Shown piece by piece: positions 49,640 to 62,350 of a stretch of DNA of 64,000 nt. Source of the stretch: Voacanga thouarsii (lineage: Eukaryota > Streptophyta > Magnoliopsida > Gentianales > Apocynaceae); contig JANUWF010001497.1 in the NCBI GenBank assembly GCA_026120185.1, positions 732,501 through 796,500 on the forward strand, read 5' to 3'. The translations under genes and the position numbers were made by a program. The notes under the pieces are model-generated. The model ran no database searches, had not been told where the DNA came from, and saw only the letters and a list, made by a program, of their open reading frames with translations. Each line of letters starts with the position of its first letter. Position 1 is the first letter of the stretch.

Positions 49640-52600
49640 GCCTGCACGGTTTTGGGCCGGGCCAGAGGAACGGCCCGATAGTTGTGCAGGCCGGTCCCAC
49701 AACTGGGCGGGTCGGTCCCGAGCCTTAATCTTTCATTTTTTATTTTTTTTCACTTAATTCGATTAAAAGTTTTGATATTCAATTGTTTTGTAATTTTTTA
49801 TTATTACTTAAATAACACTATTTTTTAAAATTATAAAAAAGCCACCTTGAAGTGGTTGGGGGTTTAGCTCGGACCCCTATCTGTTTTATTAATTAATAAA
49901 ATAAAGATTACATAAGAGGGGAACTTGATGTCTAAACTTCTTAAAAATATTACAATGATCAAAATTTAAAAATAGAATAAATATTTTAAAAATAAAATTA
50001 AATACATAATATTACTTATCCTAAGTTCCTAATTATTTGAATACTAAACTAACTATTTGACTCACCCCATTCATCATCTAAGTTATCATCAACAATCCAC
50101 GAAGTAGCCGTCCTATCTTCGGTTGCGAACCAACTACTGCAACATATTAACATCTCCAAAGTATGAGAAGCCAATCGAGATCTTCTTTCATCGATTGTTC
50201 GAGCGCTCTCACTAAAGACGCTTTTGGATAGCACTGTGGAGACAGATTGTGTCAAAAGATCACGTGTCATTTTAGATAAAATTAATTATTACTTACATCA
50301 GCCTTCCACCAACCACAAATATCAAAATGTTGATCATCATTTTCTATTAAGGGTTGCATCTCGTAAATTGCCATCTCGTTGTAGGTGATAGATGATCTTT
50401 TTTTATGCTTCATGATACCATATGGATTAAATACTGATGAAATCAAAGAGGCAGATTTTCGTAGTGGTTGAAAATGACTTCTAGATGATGATGAAGTTTG
50501 CCTACTTAAACTAGGAGAATTAGAACAAGAAGACTCAAACTCATATAAATTATACATGTCAGATAGAGTTTTAACCGTTTTATCTTTTATATATTTTATC
50601 ATATATTACCTAAGTGTTTGAGATTCATCAAAATTTAATGTTTCATATAGATATTCAATAATATTATGAAATTCAGCCGTTTTTACTCGAGGATCTATAC
50701 ATAATGTCATACAATATAAAATAGAAATATTTTCATAATATATTTTTATATTTTTTAAACATACTTCTCATAAAATAACCATATTGGGGATGGTCTATAT
50801 ACTCAAAAAAAATATGTGCTACCTTAACAAGTGTTGGAAGAATATGATGAGTAGTGGAATGATAAGATCTCGATAAAAGTTCAGTTGCTTATTTGAAAGT
50901 AAATAAAAATGTTGAAAGTGCAATACAATTTTCAAAATGAGTTTCAATTAGTTGAGGTTGAAAATTGTTACTATTACAAAATTTAATAAGTTAATTTTAA
51001 AAAGGTATAGCACTTACAAACATATCTAAAGTTGAGTTCCATCAAATTTTACAATCTAATATAAATTTTTTAAAAGATACACATTGTTCCAGTATAAAGC
51101 CTTAAAATTTTATTGCCTAGTTGGGTAAGTTTTAATAAATAAAATAACATTTCTAATTATATTAATAATATCATCAATATATTTATATCCTTCATTAACA
51201 CACAAATTAAGTATATGACAAGCATACCTAGTATGAAATAAAATACCATCTAACATAGGATTCATAGTATTTTTCAAAATTGTTATGACAGAATCATTAT
51301 TTGAAGCGTTACCTAAAGAAACAGAAACAATTTTATTTAAAATTCTATATTCACGACATGTTTAAGGAATCATTCTAGCTATACTACTACCAACATGAGG
51401 ATATTCAAACAATTTAAAACAAATAGTTCTTTTTTGTACTAACCAATCATGATCTATCCAATGACATGTAATGTACAAATAAGACTTATTAGTAATTGCA
51501 ATCCAACCATCACAAGTAAGAGAAAGTTTCTAATTACAAGAATTAAATATAATAATTAGATACTCTTTCATTTCTTTATATATCTTTATTATATTATTTT
51601 TTAAAGTTATTCTAGGAATCATTTTCCATGCTGGTTGACAATTGGTTTGCATGTATTATTCATAATGTGGATTTTTTGCAAAATTGAAAGGTAATTTAGT
51701 TTGAATAATCATTTTAGCAAATCCGCTTCTATTTTTTTTATGATCGTATTAAAAATTATTAATAATTTGACCTCATGTAGTATGTATTTATTGTTGTTTA
51801 AGTAGGTTTTCTGACTAATCATTATGTGACCTTTTCATATGTCTAACTAACATTCCCGTCTCTCCTCCTTTCTTATATGCATATATCATTCTACAAATTT
51901 TACATGTTACCCTATCATTATCATTATCCTTTTCAAAAAAATTTCAAACTATAGATATTTTTGCTTTAGCTATACCATTTTAACATCATCCTAACCTATA
52001 TTAGATTTATTATGATTAATAGTTGGAGTTGGTTGTGATTCTGAAACACTAACACTAGGCCTACTAGGGCCTTCACATTCATTACCTATTTAATTATTTA
52101 TTAAATTTAAGACTGGATCTATATTGAAATCAAAATGTACAGATGATTGTGATGAAGAAAAATGATGATATTGATTTGAATCCATTATTTAAAAAAAAAA
52201 ATCAATCAAAATTCAAATAAAAGTTAAAAAAAATAAAATAAAGTATTAACAAATAATGAAATAAGAGTATTGAAAAATATAAATAACAAATTAACTTAAA
52301 AATTAAATAAATAACTAAAATAAATAAACAATTAATAAAGCTAAAAAAAATAAGAATGTAAGATTAAGAAATACCAACTAGTTGATGGCCAAGAATAACA
52401 ACACTTTGTAGAACTTTACTTCTTGTATCTACTATTCCGCCACTCAACAATCTTCCAAAATATGAAGACTTTCTTGAATAATTGAAAAAATATATTAAAA
52501 ATAAAATTTATTTTAATACTTTTTGTAGAGAAAATGAAGATATTTGAAGATTATGAAAACAAGATGAATGAAAATAAGAGAGTTTGAGAGAATTGGAAAG

Positions 52601-52830
52601 AGTTGGAGAGAGTTAGAAAGTGTTTGATGAGTTTTGGGGTAAATTAGAGAGTATTTATAGAGTTTTGGAAGTTAAGGGGGAGAATATAGCCGTTAAGGAT
52701 TAAATTACAAAAAAAAAAACATAAATAATCGTTTTTGGAACCAAAATGAAAAAAAAAAAAAAAACTTGAGAGTCATTACTGCAACGGCTCTCAAGCGTGG
52801 GCCGTCCCGTGACGGGTTAGGAATTTTTAC
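49640..52830 (-). mobile_element. hAT transposon, approximate limits
   Basis: The transposase pseudogene lies between two GC-rich borders unlike the AT-rich interior: 49640-49730 with GGGCCGGGCC and CGGTCCCAC-like sequence, and 52775-52825 with GGGCCGTCCCGTGACGGG. Such borders are common at plant hAT ends, but I could not define exact terminal repeats or an 8-bp target duplication. Confidence 0.55.
50049..52185 (-). pseudogene. hAT-family transposase (BED finger, C-terminal dimerisation domain), degraded
   Basis: The start is likely the Met at 52185, which begins a Ser/His-rich N-terminus (MDSNQYHHFSSSQSS). A BED-type zinc-finger region near 51960-51800 reads CRMIYAYKKGGETGMLVRHM. The C-terminus at 50270-50049 is the hAT dimerisation domain: RDLLTQSVSTVLSKSVFS, then IDERRSRLASHTLEMLICCS. 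The middle has many stops and AT-rich decay. These proteins cut and paste DNA; this copy cannot. Confidence 0.8.
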
Positions 52831-53881
52831 TCTTGACCTAGATCGGTCCGGTGAATAGTGATTGATTTGACCCTCGAATCAGGCTCGACTGAATTGGTCC
52901 ACTTGTCAATGCTAAGTGTTTGTGTCTTGAGTCCCAAATCCTCACAACAATAATCACACTGTGAGTAATTAGACATCACTTCATTGCTGTTGATATGATA
53001 GGATTGTAGAATAGCTAGCTTTAGCCGACTCAAAACGTTAGCTCGAATTCATGCATAATGACATTGTTTTGGGCCTTTTTGAGGCCAGACAATGTGGTCT
53101 CACGAGAGCGGTAAAATAAGTTGTCAAATCTGGACCACGAAATTATCATATAAGTTCCGTACTCAATTTGTGTAGTCCTGAATTCCTCTTCCAACAAGCC
53201 TCCACTCCCCCTTCCCCCCTCCTCAGGGAAACTGGCCTTTTTTTTTGTTCCAAATTAGTTTTGGGCGGAGTGAATACATAAATATTAAATCTTAAATTTT
53301 TTATATTATGGGTAAAAGTAGTTGAGGCTGATTGGTTTGCTAATAAATTTTACTTAATGAAACAACTTTGGAGGAGTAATCTTTCAGACTAATCATCCGT
53401 CGGAGTATAATTTAACCCAAAGTGCCATCTAACATTTAGTGCATGTCTAGTGTTTTACTCAATTGATAAGAAATTTTGGATGAAATGAAATTTGAAATTT
53501 ACCAGCAAAACTTTATCTTGGAAGGACAACAATTACAACAAGTATATTTAAAGAGATTATCTATCCGAAAAAAAAGAGAGATTATCTATCCTATGTAAGA
53601 AAAATAAACAAAGATAAAAGGAAGATTAGCAATACAATCCCGTGTTATCTCTCCAATTATTCCATGAACCAAATGAATACTTAAGTTTAATGCCTAAGTG
53701 CTCAACAATGCTATTGAAAACTTAAACCAACCAACTAAGAAAAGAAGAGAATATCCTTAGAAAAAGGCTTTAATGAAGAGAAAAAAAGAATTAGGAACGA
53801 GAAAGGAGAAACAATTTCGGGTTGTTGCGGTGGAGAGTTTTCACCATAGGAGCATTGATTGAGAATTTTGTGAGTGAGTTG
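52831..53881. other. Intergenic DNA
   Basis: No gene is recognised. The minus-strand open frame at 52827-53033 has fairly normal codon texture but no family match. A C-rich tract lies at about 53195-53223. Confidence 0.45.
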
Positions 53882-54531
53882 TGTTGGATCGATCAATTAA
53901 TGGATATAATTATTGACTCCAGTAATTGCGATTAGACTAAGAGTGCAATTACGTTCTTTTAGTGGAGTGAAACATAATTAATAAATTATTTTTATTGACA
54001 AAATAATTTATTGGAGCTTAGTCTAATTGTATCCGGTCAGGTCCCTTTAGTGGCTCCTAATTATGGGACAATAATATATTATAATTTATTTATAATTTAT
54101 TAATAAAAATTACAGAAAATCAAAATTCGTATTTTAGATGGAATATGATAAATGAAAATAGTTTTACCCAACTATACTTTTCTTATTCTATCAAGATTCA
54201 TATTTTTGAGATAGAGTCCAAGATTCATAATTGGGATATGACTTTATTTTCGATATATGTGAGAAACATCGTTGTTATTCTCTGAGTTTATTCTTTCAGT
54301 TTTTGTGTAAGTCCACCTTCAACAAAGAGAGAAACAAAATACGATTAGTAATTTTCTGGTCCAAGGAGATTACATTGAAGAAGACTTAGGGATCTGGAGC
54401 ATTACTAGAAGGCCAAAGACTTCAAGAATCATATTGGTGGAGACGATATCTACAAATGTTTGATCTATTTTCACGTATTCTCAAAGTTTAATTTGGTTGA
54501 CATATAAGTATGTCGATCCTATTAACTAACA
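53882..54531 (+). mobile_element. 5' LTR of Copia element 2
   Basis: A 650-bp LTR runs from TGTTGGATCG to ATTAACTAACA, with TG...CA ends in the inverted TGTTGG/CTAACA form. It is followed at once by a primer-binding site TGATATCAGAGC (54534-54545), one base from the initiator tRNA-Met complement. The 3' LTR is missing from the window because the element is truncated near 59143. Confidence 0.85.
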
Positions 54532-54819
54532 ATTGATATCAGAGCTTGGTTTTTATATGTCTTTATGTGTTAAGATTAAATCTTTTATGCATATATTTAG
54601 TTGAGCGGTGTAGGAATAATGCATTTATGTTCATGGTGAATGATTTGATTAATTCTGTTCAAAATAATTTTATGGCCGTAGTTTTTGATTCGGTGAATAT
54701 GTATAAATATTATCGAGTCTTGTAATAAAAGGGGTGGATTACGTCTTCATGTTTCCCTTTTGAGTTTTCTTTTAATTTTATTTTTATGTTAAAAAAAATT
54801 GTAATTGAGCATGAAGCTT

Positions 54820-55025
54820 GGCGGACGAGTTGCTGGCGGACGAATTGCAAAAGATCCAGCCAGTTGCCACAGCCCAGTGGTTGGGCCAGCTTGGGCTGGC
54901 CGCTGCTGAGGCCTAGCGACCTTGGCCAGCTTGGGCCGCGCAGCCCAGCGACCTGGGCTGGAGCTGCAGGCCCGGCCTAGGTAGCTACAGCAGCTTAGCC
55001 AGCTTGGGCCTAGCTGCAAGCCTTA
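54820..55025. repeat. GC-rich imperfect repeat in Copia 2 leader
   Basis: About 200 bp of strongly GC-rich sequence sits inside otherwise AT-rich DNA. It is built from variants of CCAGCTTGGGC and CAGCGACCTGGGCTGG, each repeated two to four times. It lies between the primer-binding site and gag. The open frames across it on both strands are low-complexity by-products. Confidence 0.75.
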
Positions 55026-55061
55026 TCTCCCTTTAATCAAAAGAAAAAAGGAAGGAAGTGG

Positions 55062-55136
55062 CAAAAGTGGGATTTGATCCCAAGACCTCCAACTTAGAAG
55101 TGAAGCATTCTAACCACTAGTCCACTGCAAAACATG
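55062..55136 (-). other. tRNA-like sequence in Copia 2 leader
   Basis: On the minus strand, TGGACTAGTGG resembles the pol III A box and GGATCAAATCC the B box, at tRNA-like spacing. A loop between them could present TCT as anticodon. The acceptor stem does not pair and the anticodon stem is weak, so this is not a functional tRNA gene. It is either a tRNA relic or chance resemblance. Confidence 0.4.
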
Positions 55137-56047
55137 TGACTTAAGGTTGCTGCAACAAATTAATATTGTAGAAGATTGAAGGTTGGCTATTTTGTTAGCC
55201 AATTATTATTTTCAATTGTAATTTTACAATTTTATTTTTGAGTCTAGGTTGGCTATAAAATTATTTTTATTTTATAATTTTTACTATTTAATTTTGATTG
55301 AATTATGTATCATTTATGTTAACATGCCATATAGTTTACATTAACACCACTCTAGGTAGTATTTAGTTGTGCATAAATAAATTAATATATTTTTTAAATT
55401 ATTAAAAAAAATTAAGTGTGAAATGGTTAATTTTAATTAACCTTTGGCCTCCCCTATTAGCCCATTAGTAAAATTAATGTTTGCTTCGTGCCATTTTAAA
55501 TGGTCTCCCTATAGGAAGGCTATGTTTTATTGGTTACTAGATTGTGTATCAAAATTTTAATTACTATTATTTTTAAGTTTAATTAATTCATAATTACCCT
55601 ATAGGTGATGTAATTGGATGGGAAACTTTATATTAAAAAAAATAATAAATTTTGAATATAGGAGTTACACCTAAATCAAAGATATTATAAGGACTTCCTA
55701 TAGAATATCCAAATAATGTCTATGATGACCAAAATATTAATAACATTAAAACTAATATTGCATTTAGATGCAAGATATATTAATTTTAGTGCGATGATCC
55801 AGGCCTATCTATAAGTTATATTGTTATCCCTTATAGATGTGCATATTACTTTGGGGTTTTAGGTTGTGAATCTTGACCTAACTATAAGTTACATTGTTAT
55901 TTTCTATAGAGGTACATGTTACTATAGAGTTTTAGGTTGTCATATTTTGATAGTAGTTTCTATTACTACTTAAAATATTATCATATTGATCATGCATCAT
56001 GATATGATAAATGACTCATATGTTTTATTTTATTTTATTTCAGAAAA

Positions 56048-59000
56048 ATGACTTCCAACACTTTATCCCAAATTTTAACAAAGAACCAACTGGTTAGAGA
56101 AAATTTTATTGATTGGAAAAGGAACCTCATAATTGTACTCACTGTTGAGAAGCTCAAATATGTGCTAATTGAACCGTGTCTTGCTAAGCCTACTGAATAG
56201 TCCACACGCCAACAAAATGAGGCTTATGATAAGTGGTTGAGTTATGATGAGATGACTCGTTGCTACATTTTGGGATCTATATCAAATGTGTTGCAGCAGA
56301 AACATGAAAACATTACAACCGCTACAAACATCATGAGAAGCCTCCAACAAATGTTTGAGCACAAAGGACGTCAAGCCCGTCAAGCAGCAAGAAGGCGCAT
56401 AATGAATATGCGCATGAAACCTAGAACGCCCGTGAGAGATCATATGTTAGAATTGATCGCTCAGTTTAATGTGGTAGAGGTCTTAGGGGCTGAAATTAAG
56501 CGTAAGACTCAGGTTGACATGGCTCTAGAAACTCTCTCAGAGATGTTTTCACAGTTCAAAGTTAATTATAATATGAACAAGATGGATATGTCTCTTACAG
56601 AGTTAATGAAAGAGTTGCAGAGCGCCGAGGCTACCCTAAAAGTGGGAAGTGATAACGCTCTTGTTCTAACTCATGCTGGATCTTCTTCTTCCAAGCCTAA
56701 GGGCAAAGGAGGAAATAAGAGGAAGCAAAATAATAACAAAGGGCTTAAGCAGCAGGTTAAGAAAGCAAGAGTGGATGAAAAGCCTAAAGGCAAATGTTTC
56801 CCTTGCAAGCAGAAGGGACATTGGAAGACACAGTGCCCAGATTACTTAGTTAAACGCAAGCAAAGTACTGGTGAGTTATTCTACATTGAAATTTGTTTAG
56901 TAGTTGATTCTACAAATACTTAGATAGTAGATTCTGGAGCCACTAACCATGTTTGCAATTCATTGCAGGGGTTCCAAGTAATCAGACATCTCAATGAAGG
57001 AGACCATACTCTAAGGGTTGGCACAGGATCAGTGATATCTGCAAGAGCTATTGGAGATGTTTATCTTTATTTTGATAATAAACATTTGGTTTTGAAAGAT
57101 TGTTATTTTGTTCCCGACATTTATCGAAATTTGATTTCGGTTTCTTTGTTATTCAAACAAAAATATTTTGTTAAATTTTATGAATTTTTAGTAGAGATAT
57201 TTTTGAATAACTCTTTGATATGTCGTGGATATTTAAATAACGATCTGTATGTTTTGAAATCTACCAACAGTTCATTATATCATACTGAAACTAATAAACG
57301 TATTAAGTTATCTCCTACTAATGAGACTCTCCTATGGTGTCTTAGACTTGGTCATATTAATCTAAATAGGATTCAAAGACTTGTAAAAGAAGGTCCTTTA
57401 AGTGACTTAAAGGTAGAACCTTTTCAAGTTTGCGAATCTTATTTGGAAGGTAAAATGACCAAAAGATCATTTTCTTCCAAAGGGAATAGAGCAAAGGGAG
57501 TCTTAGAATTAGTGCACCTTGACGTATGTGGACCAATTAGTGTCCAAGCTAGAGGTGGGTATGAGTATTTCATTACTTTTACGGATGATTACTCAAGATA
57601 TGGCTATGTTTACCTAATGACTCATAAGTCTGATGCCTTAGAAAAATTCAAAGAATTGAAGGTTGAGATTGAGAAGCATTTAGGAAAGAACATTAAAACA
57701 CTTCGATCAGATCGAGGTGGAGAATATCTATCCCATGACTTTAGATCATATTTGTCAGAAAATGAGATTTTATCCCAACTAAGTGCACCTGGCACTCCTC
57801 AACAAAATGGAGTGGCAGAAAGGAGAAATAAGACATTGTTAGACATGGTCAGAACAATGCTAAACTTTTCTACACTCAATATATCATTTTGGGGGTATGC
57901 TATACAAACTGCGACATATATATTGAATATGGTTCCATCAAAGTCTATCCCTAAGACTCCATTGGAATTGTGGAATGAGTGGAAGCCTAATTTGACACAC
58001 ATCCAGATTTGGGGTTGTCCTGCATATGTGCTAAAGGGAAAGATGGATAAGATGGAATCACGATCTAATTTTTGTTTGTTTGTTGGGTATCCAAAAGGAA
58101 CAAGGGGATACTACTTCTATAGTCCTCAAGATAAGAAAATATTTGTAAGCACAAATGCAATTTTCTTAGAGGACAAGTACATAGAAGAACGAGGATCAAA
58201 GAGTAGGGTTTTTTTGGAAGAAACCAAGAGAGATAATCCCAAGAAAATGGTTACTGAAACCCATACTCAATATTTACGTGGAGGATTTGTATCTATGCCA
58301 CTTAACATGCCAGATTCCAGTGGGAGAGAAATAGATGTTACACATTCTATACCCACTGGCTCTTCGACACATAGAGTGGAAGAACCTCCTGTCCCTGTTC
58401 AAAATCTAGTTGTTGAGGAATCAGCAGATCTAGTTCCAATCAACGAAGAGGAGGAAAGTCCAATCGTCCAAGATCCTCCACAGCTTAGACGTAGTGGGAG
58501 AGTCATTCGACGTCTCTCTAGATACTTACTCTATAGAGAAGCTTTTCAAGCAGTCTCTTTTGAGAAAGAAGAGGATCCCGCCACGTATAAAGAAGCTGTA
58601 GAGGACATAGACGCAGACCATTGGAAGATTGTAATGGATTCAGAAATGAAATCCATGTACACTAATTCCGTTTGGGAACTTGTGGACCTGCCTAATGGGG
58701 TAAAACCTATTGGGTGCAAATGAGTTTACAAAAGAAAGAGAGGAGTAGACGGGAAAGTGGAAACTTTCAAAGCTAGATTGGTTGCTAAGGGTTATACCCA
58801 ACGAGAAGGTATTGACTATGAGGAAACCTTCTCGCCTGTGGCCATACTAAAGTCTATAAGAATCCTCCTATCCATTGCAGCTCACTTCGACTATGAAGTA
58901 TGGCAAATGGACATCAAGACAGCTTTCTTTAATAGAAATTTTGGCAAATGTATCTACATGGTACAACCAGATGGTTTTATCCAAGAAAGTCAAGAATAAA

Positions 59001-59143
59001 AAGTTTATAAGTTGAATAGGTCCATATATGGGCTTAACAAGCGTCTAAATCTTGGAATGTCAGATTTGATCAACCCATTAAAACTTATGGTTTTGATCAG
59101 CATCCTGATGAACCTTGTATCTATAAGAGAATTATAGATAGTA
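56048..59143 (+). pseudogene. Copia element 2 gag-pol, single frame with four stops, 3' truncated
   Basis: The frame opens at 56048 (MTSNTLSQILTKNQ). Gag ends with a good zinc knuckle CFPCKQKGHWKTQC near 56795. Protease DSGATNHVC is near 56931. The integrase zinc region and core lie at about 57340-58010 (LRLGHINLNRIQ, LVHLDVCGPIS, FTDDYSRYGYVY, LRSDRGGEYLS, GTPQQNGVAERRN). Reverse transcriptase starts at about 58570 ([32 protein letters not shown]). The whole stretch stays in one frame, broken only by stops at 56198-56200, 56921-56923, 58721-58723 and 58997-58999. At 56921 and 58721 the family has Trp. The element stops within reverse transcriptase after IYKRIIDSK, where the TIR element begins. 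The catalytic YVDD part and RNase H are absent. Confidence 0.9.
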
Positions 59144-60250
59144 AAGTAATATTAGAAAACTATATAAAATTGTAATGCGATTCTTCTATATAGATATATT
59201 GCCATTGTCATGAATCCTTACGTTCATTAGTCAGCGTATATTCCTTCCATTTTATTTTTAATATTAGTTATTATATATACATTCATTAGTTACTATATAT
59301 TCTTTTGTTTTGTTTTTTTTAACATTAGTTACTATATACTCCCTCCATTTTTTTTTCTTTTTTGAAGTATACAGTATGTACACAGATTACAAAAGTATTA
59401 AAATTTATATTCCCTCTTTTTTTTTTCTTTAATCTATCATATTACTAAAATTTATAAAATTTTATGAGAAAAAGATTAAACTTACCCTTCTCTTAATTTG
59501 ACGAAAATTAAAGTAATTTGTTTCCAACTTTCTTCCTTTCTCATCTCCTTTTTCAATAACACCTTGCTATTCTTTAATACGTGTTATTTTTGGAGAAGTT
59601 ACTCGATCATATTAAAAAAGTTCTAACATTTATAGAATTTCAAAGAAAAAAAAAACCAAATTACCCATATTTGAAATTATTAAATTAGTTTAAAAATTTA
59701 AAATTAATCAATATTATGCTTAGTGGAATAATAAATTATACATATACTAATAGAAGAAAAAGCAATAAATACATTATTCATTCACAAAATGACAAATAAT
59801 TCCAGACAAATAAAGTTTTCAAAAGTAACACGTATACATATAAGAAAATTGATAGAGTAATTGCTTCAAAGATTTTTGGACAGTGAAGTGTTGTGCTGAT
59901 ATTGGGTATATTTTATATTGGAGATAGTGAAGCTAAAAATGTAGAAAATTGAATTTTTTGTAATGGTTTAGTATGTTGATAAATGAAATAGATGAAATTG
60001 TGGGAAAAAAGCAATAAATTATTTTTCAATTGAGAGATATATAAATGTAAAAAAAAAAAAAAAGTTCCCTAAAGTGATGGATAAAAAGGATTCTTGGGGT
60101 GGCTCTTGGGGAGGTCAAGGTTTGCTAAAAAAGCTATATAAGTCGACATGTCAATTCTTCTCACATTACTTGAGCAAGTCAATGTAGCTTTTGCAGTTCT
60201 TCGAATCATATCCATTCCCTTCCAAACGCTGCCACATACAAAATAAACGC

Positions 60251-60281
<31 letters not shown>

Positions 60282-60388
60282 CATATATATATATATAATA
60301 TAGTGTGTGGATTAATTAATTAGTCAATTAATCCTTTAATTAGAAGAATCGCATTACAATTTTATATAGTTTTCTAATATTACTTACA
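59144..60388. mobile_element. 1.25-kb element with 44-bp terminal inverted repeats
   Basis: AAGTAATATTAGAAAACTAT... (59144-59187) and its reverse complement (about 60345-60388) are near-perfect inverted repeats of about 44 bp, both running inward through TGTAATGCGATTCTTCT. The interior is AT-rich. It includes three direct copies of CATTAGTTACTATATA(C/T)-type sequence at about 59217-59345, an (AT)n tract at 60251-60300 and a less AT-rich patch at 60070-60240. No transposase is visible, so it is non-autonomous. It interrupts Copia 2, but the Copia sequence does not resume after 60388. A target duplication could not be defined. Confidence 0.75.
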
Positions 60389-62350
60389 AGAAATCCATGA
60401 AATAAATCATTTTCCCTTATCCGCTATAATTAAATAGGAGATAATGAAATATGAATACTTATGTAAAAAAAAAAAAAATGATTATATGGATTTCAGTTTT
60501 TATAAATTTTTTTATAAAACTGTTTTATAATAATGGAAATAATAGCAGTTTAAATATTATATGGAGCATGTCAATAAGAAAATGATGGCATTGGAATCTA
60601 TTATCTGGAAAAAAAATTAACTTTCGAAAATTATACTTTTTAGGAGTTTCAAAATTATACTTTATATTTGGGACATTCAAAATTATACATACATAGATGT
60701 TTATTACCATCTAACAATAAAGGTTTCCAAAAGAAAAAAAAAGCTTTCTTTATAAGAAAAAAGGATATCAATTTTAAGATTTGATTATTATACATTATCT
60801 ATAATTTTAACAATTACCATTCTCTTAGAGGACTTTATTTATTATTATTATTTTTTTACATTTTTAGCAATTAACTTTTCTTTTTTTTCCCCTTCTTTTT
60901 GTTAGTTTACTTCCCTCACTTTAAAATTTAGCTTTCTCCATTCTTTATTAAAGAGGACACCAACTACTATTATGTACTTGTAAATATGTGTTAATGAGTC
61001 TTTTTTCTTCTTTATTTTATTTTATATATTATTTTATCTCTTTTTTAGTATTATTTTTTTGTTTTATATTTTTCCTATTTACATGAACGATTTTGTAATA
61101 ATTTGCTTATATTTTTTATTTTCACTATCGATTGATTCTTATTTAAAATTGAGATTGAAAAATATCTTAATTTAAGGAGTAATTATATTATATTATAGAC
61201 TTTTTAAGTTTCATATTGAATTTTGAGTCAATTTTGTTTTAAATATAAAAATAGCATTAAAATTGTATTTTCACTTTTTTTGTGGTCTTTATTTTTCAAT
61301 ATTTGTACGAGGACAAATACTTTTTAATGAAGATCCCTTTATTTAGTGACCTATTCCTAATTTAATGTCTAAGAATTCCTTTTTTTTTTTCATAAAATAG
61401 ATAATATAAAATATATTCTGAACTTTTATATATAATCTTTTATATTCATTGTAATTTTAGAAATTTTACTTAATTTTTATCTTAACAAATTTACTTAATT
61501 TAAAGTTATTCATACAATTAAGTATGGTGAATAAAACTATACACTCCTTCAATTATATATTGAGAAAGTTCTTAATTTCAGGGTTTCTTGCAAGTTCTTT
61601 GATCACATATATTGAGAAATATATTGTTAAAAATTTTGATATTGATTCAATTATAAATTATTTTGATTGGAAAAAAGAGAGAAGCGCACAACTTAGAACA
61701 CCTACTTTCAAAAGAAGAGTTCATTCAGAGTTGGGGTGGGTATTTTAGCTGCAACAAGTATAATTTCTTCTAAAAAATAATTGAATTCCTCTCCTCTTGG
61801 CATTTTGGGAAGTGATTTGTTTGCTTACTGAATGGGGGAAATTAGTGAAATTGGTGAATGGAGATGCATCTATGTTTACAATGCCAATTTAAGGGAAAGA
61901 TCATGCAATTGTCAAAAGTAAAGTATATAAAGGTTTCATTCTTAAAATACAATTCTCTTAATTTTTTTTTTTAAATTTCAAAATTTTCATATTTTTTACA
62001 ATGAAAAATATATTTGGCACGCAGGCATTTTGAAAATACTGATTGTTTTTTTAAGGTCTCATTCTCAAACTGCAACTTTCTCGGTTGGAAAAATCCCGAG
62101 CAGCCACTTTAGGATCGAAATTTCTGTTAAAAATCGCACTATTTAACGGAAATTCCGTGAGGAAGCAGACCCTTTTATTGCTTTAGAAATATCACTCGGA
62201 TTGCATAGCAGCTAGACCACAGACAATTTCATTGGTACCACGAACTGAAAGATATCAAGAAGAGACTCTATAAATTAGACATACAGAACTAAGATATAGA
62301 GAATATGAAAGTACAGTCGCACACATGCATTTCGTAATAGTACCGTGACA
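60389..62350. other. AT-rich intergenic DNA
   Basis: No gene is recognised. Homopolymer T and A tracts are common. A 74-codon plus-strand frame at 61524-61748 ends in a more normal-looking stretch (KKERSAQLRTPTFKRRVHSE), but I cannot match it. Positions 62040-62350 are less AT-rich and form the 3' flank of the next minus-strand gene. Confidence 0.5.

Noticed and set aside
49410..49700. Minus-strand 96-codon Pro/Phe/Ser-rich frame
   Set aside because: Low-complexity translation of a G-rich repeat and the hAT border.
54786..55019. Open frames on both strands in the GC-rich block
   Set aside because: Repetitive Ala/Pro/Trp-rich readings on both strands arise from GC-rich repeats in the Copia leader.
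55062..55136. A functional tRNA-Arg gene
   Set aside because: The acceptor stem does not pair and the anticodon stem is poor; kept only as a tRNA-like sequence.
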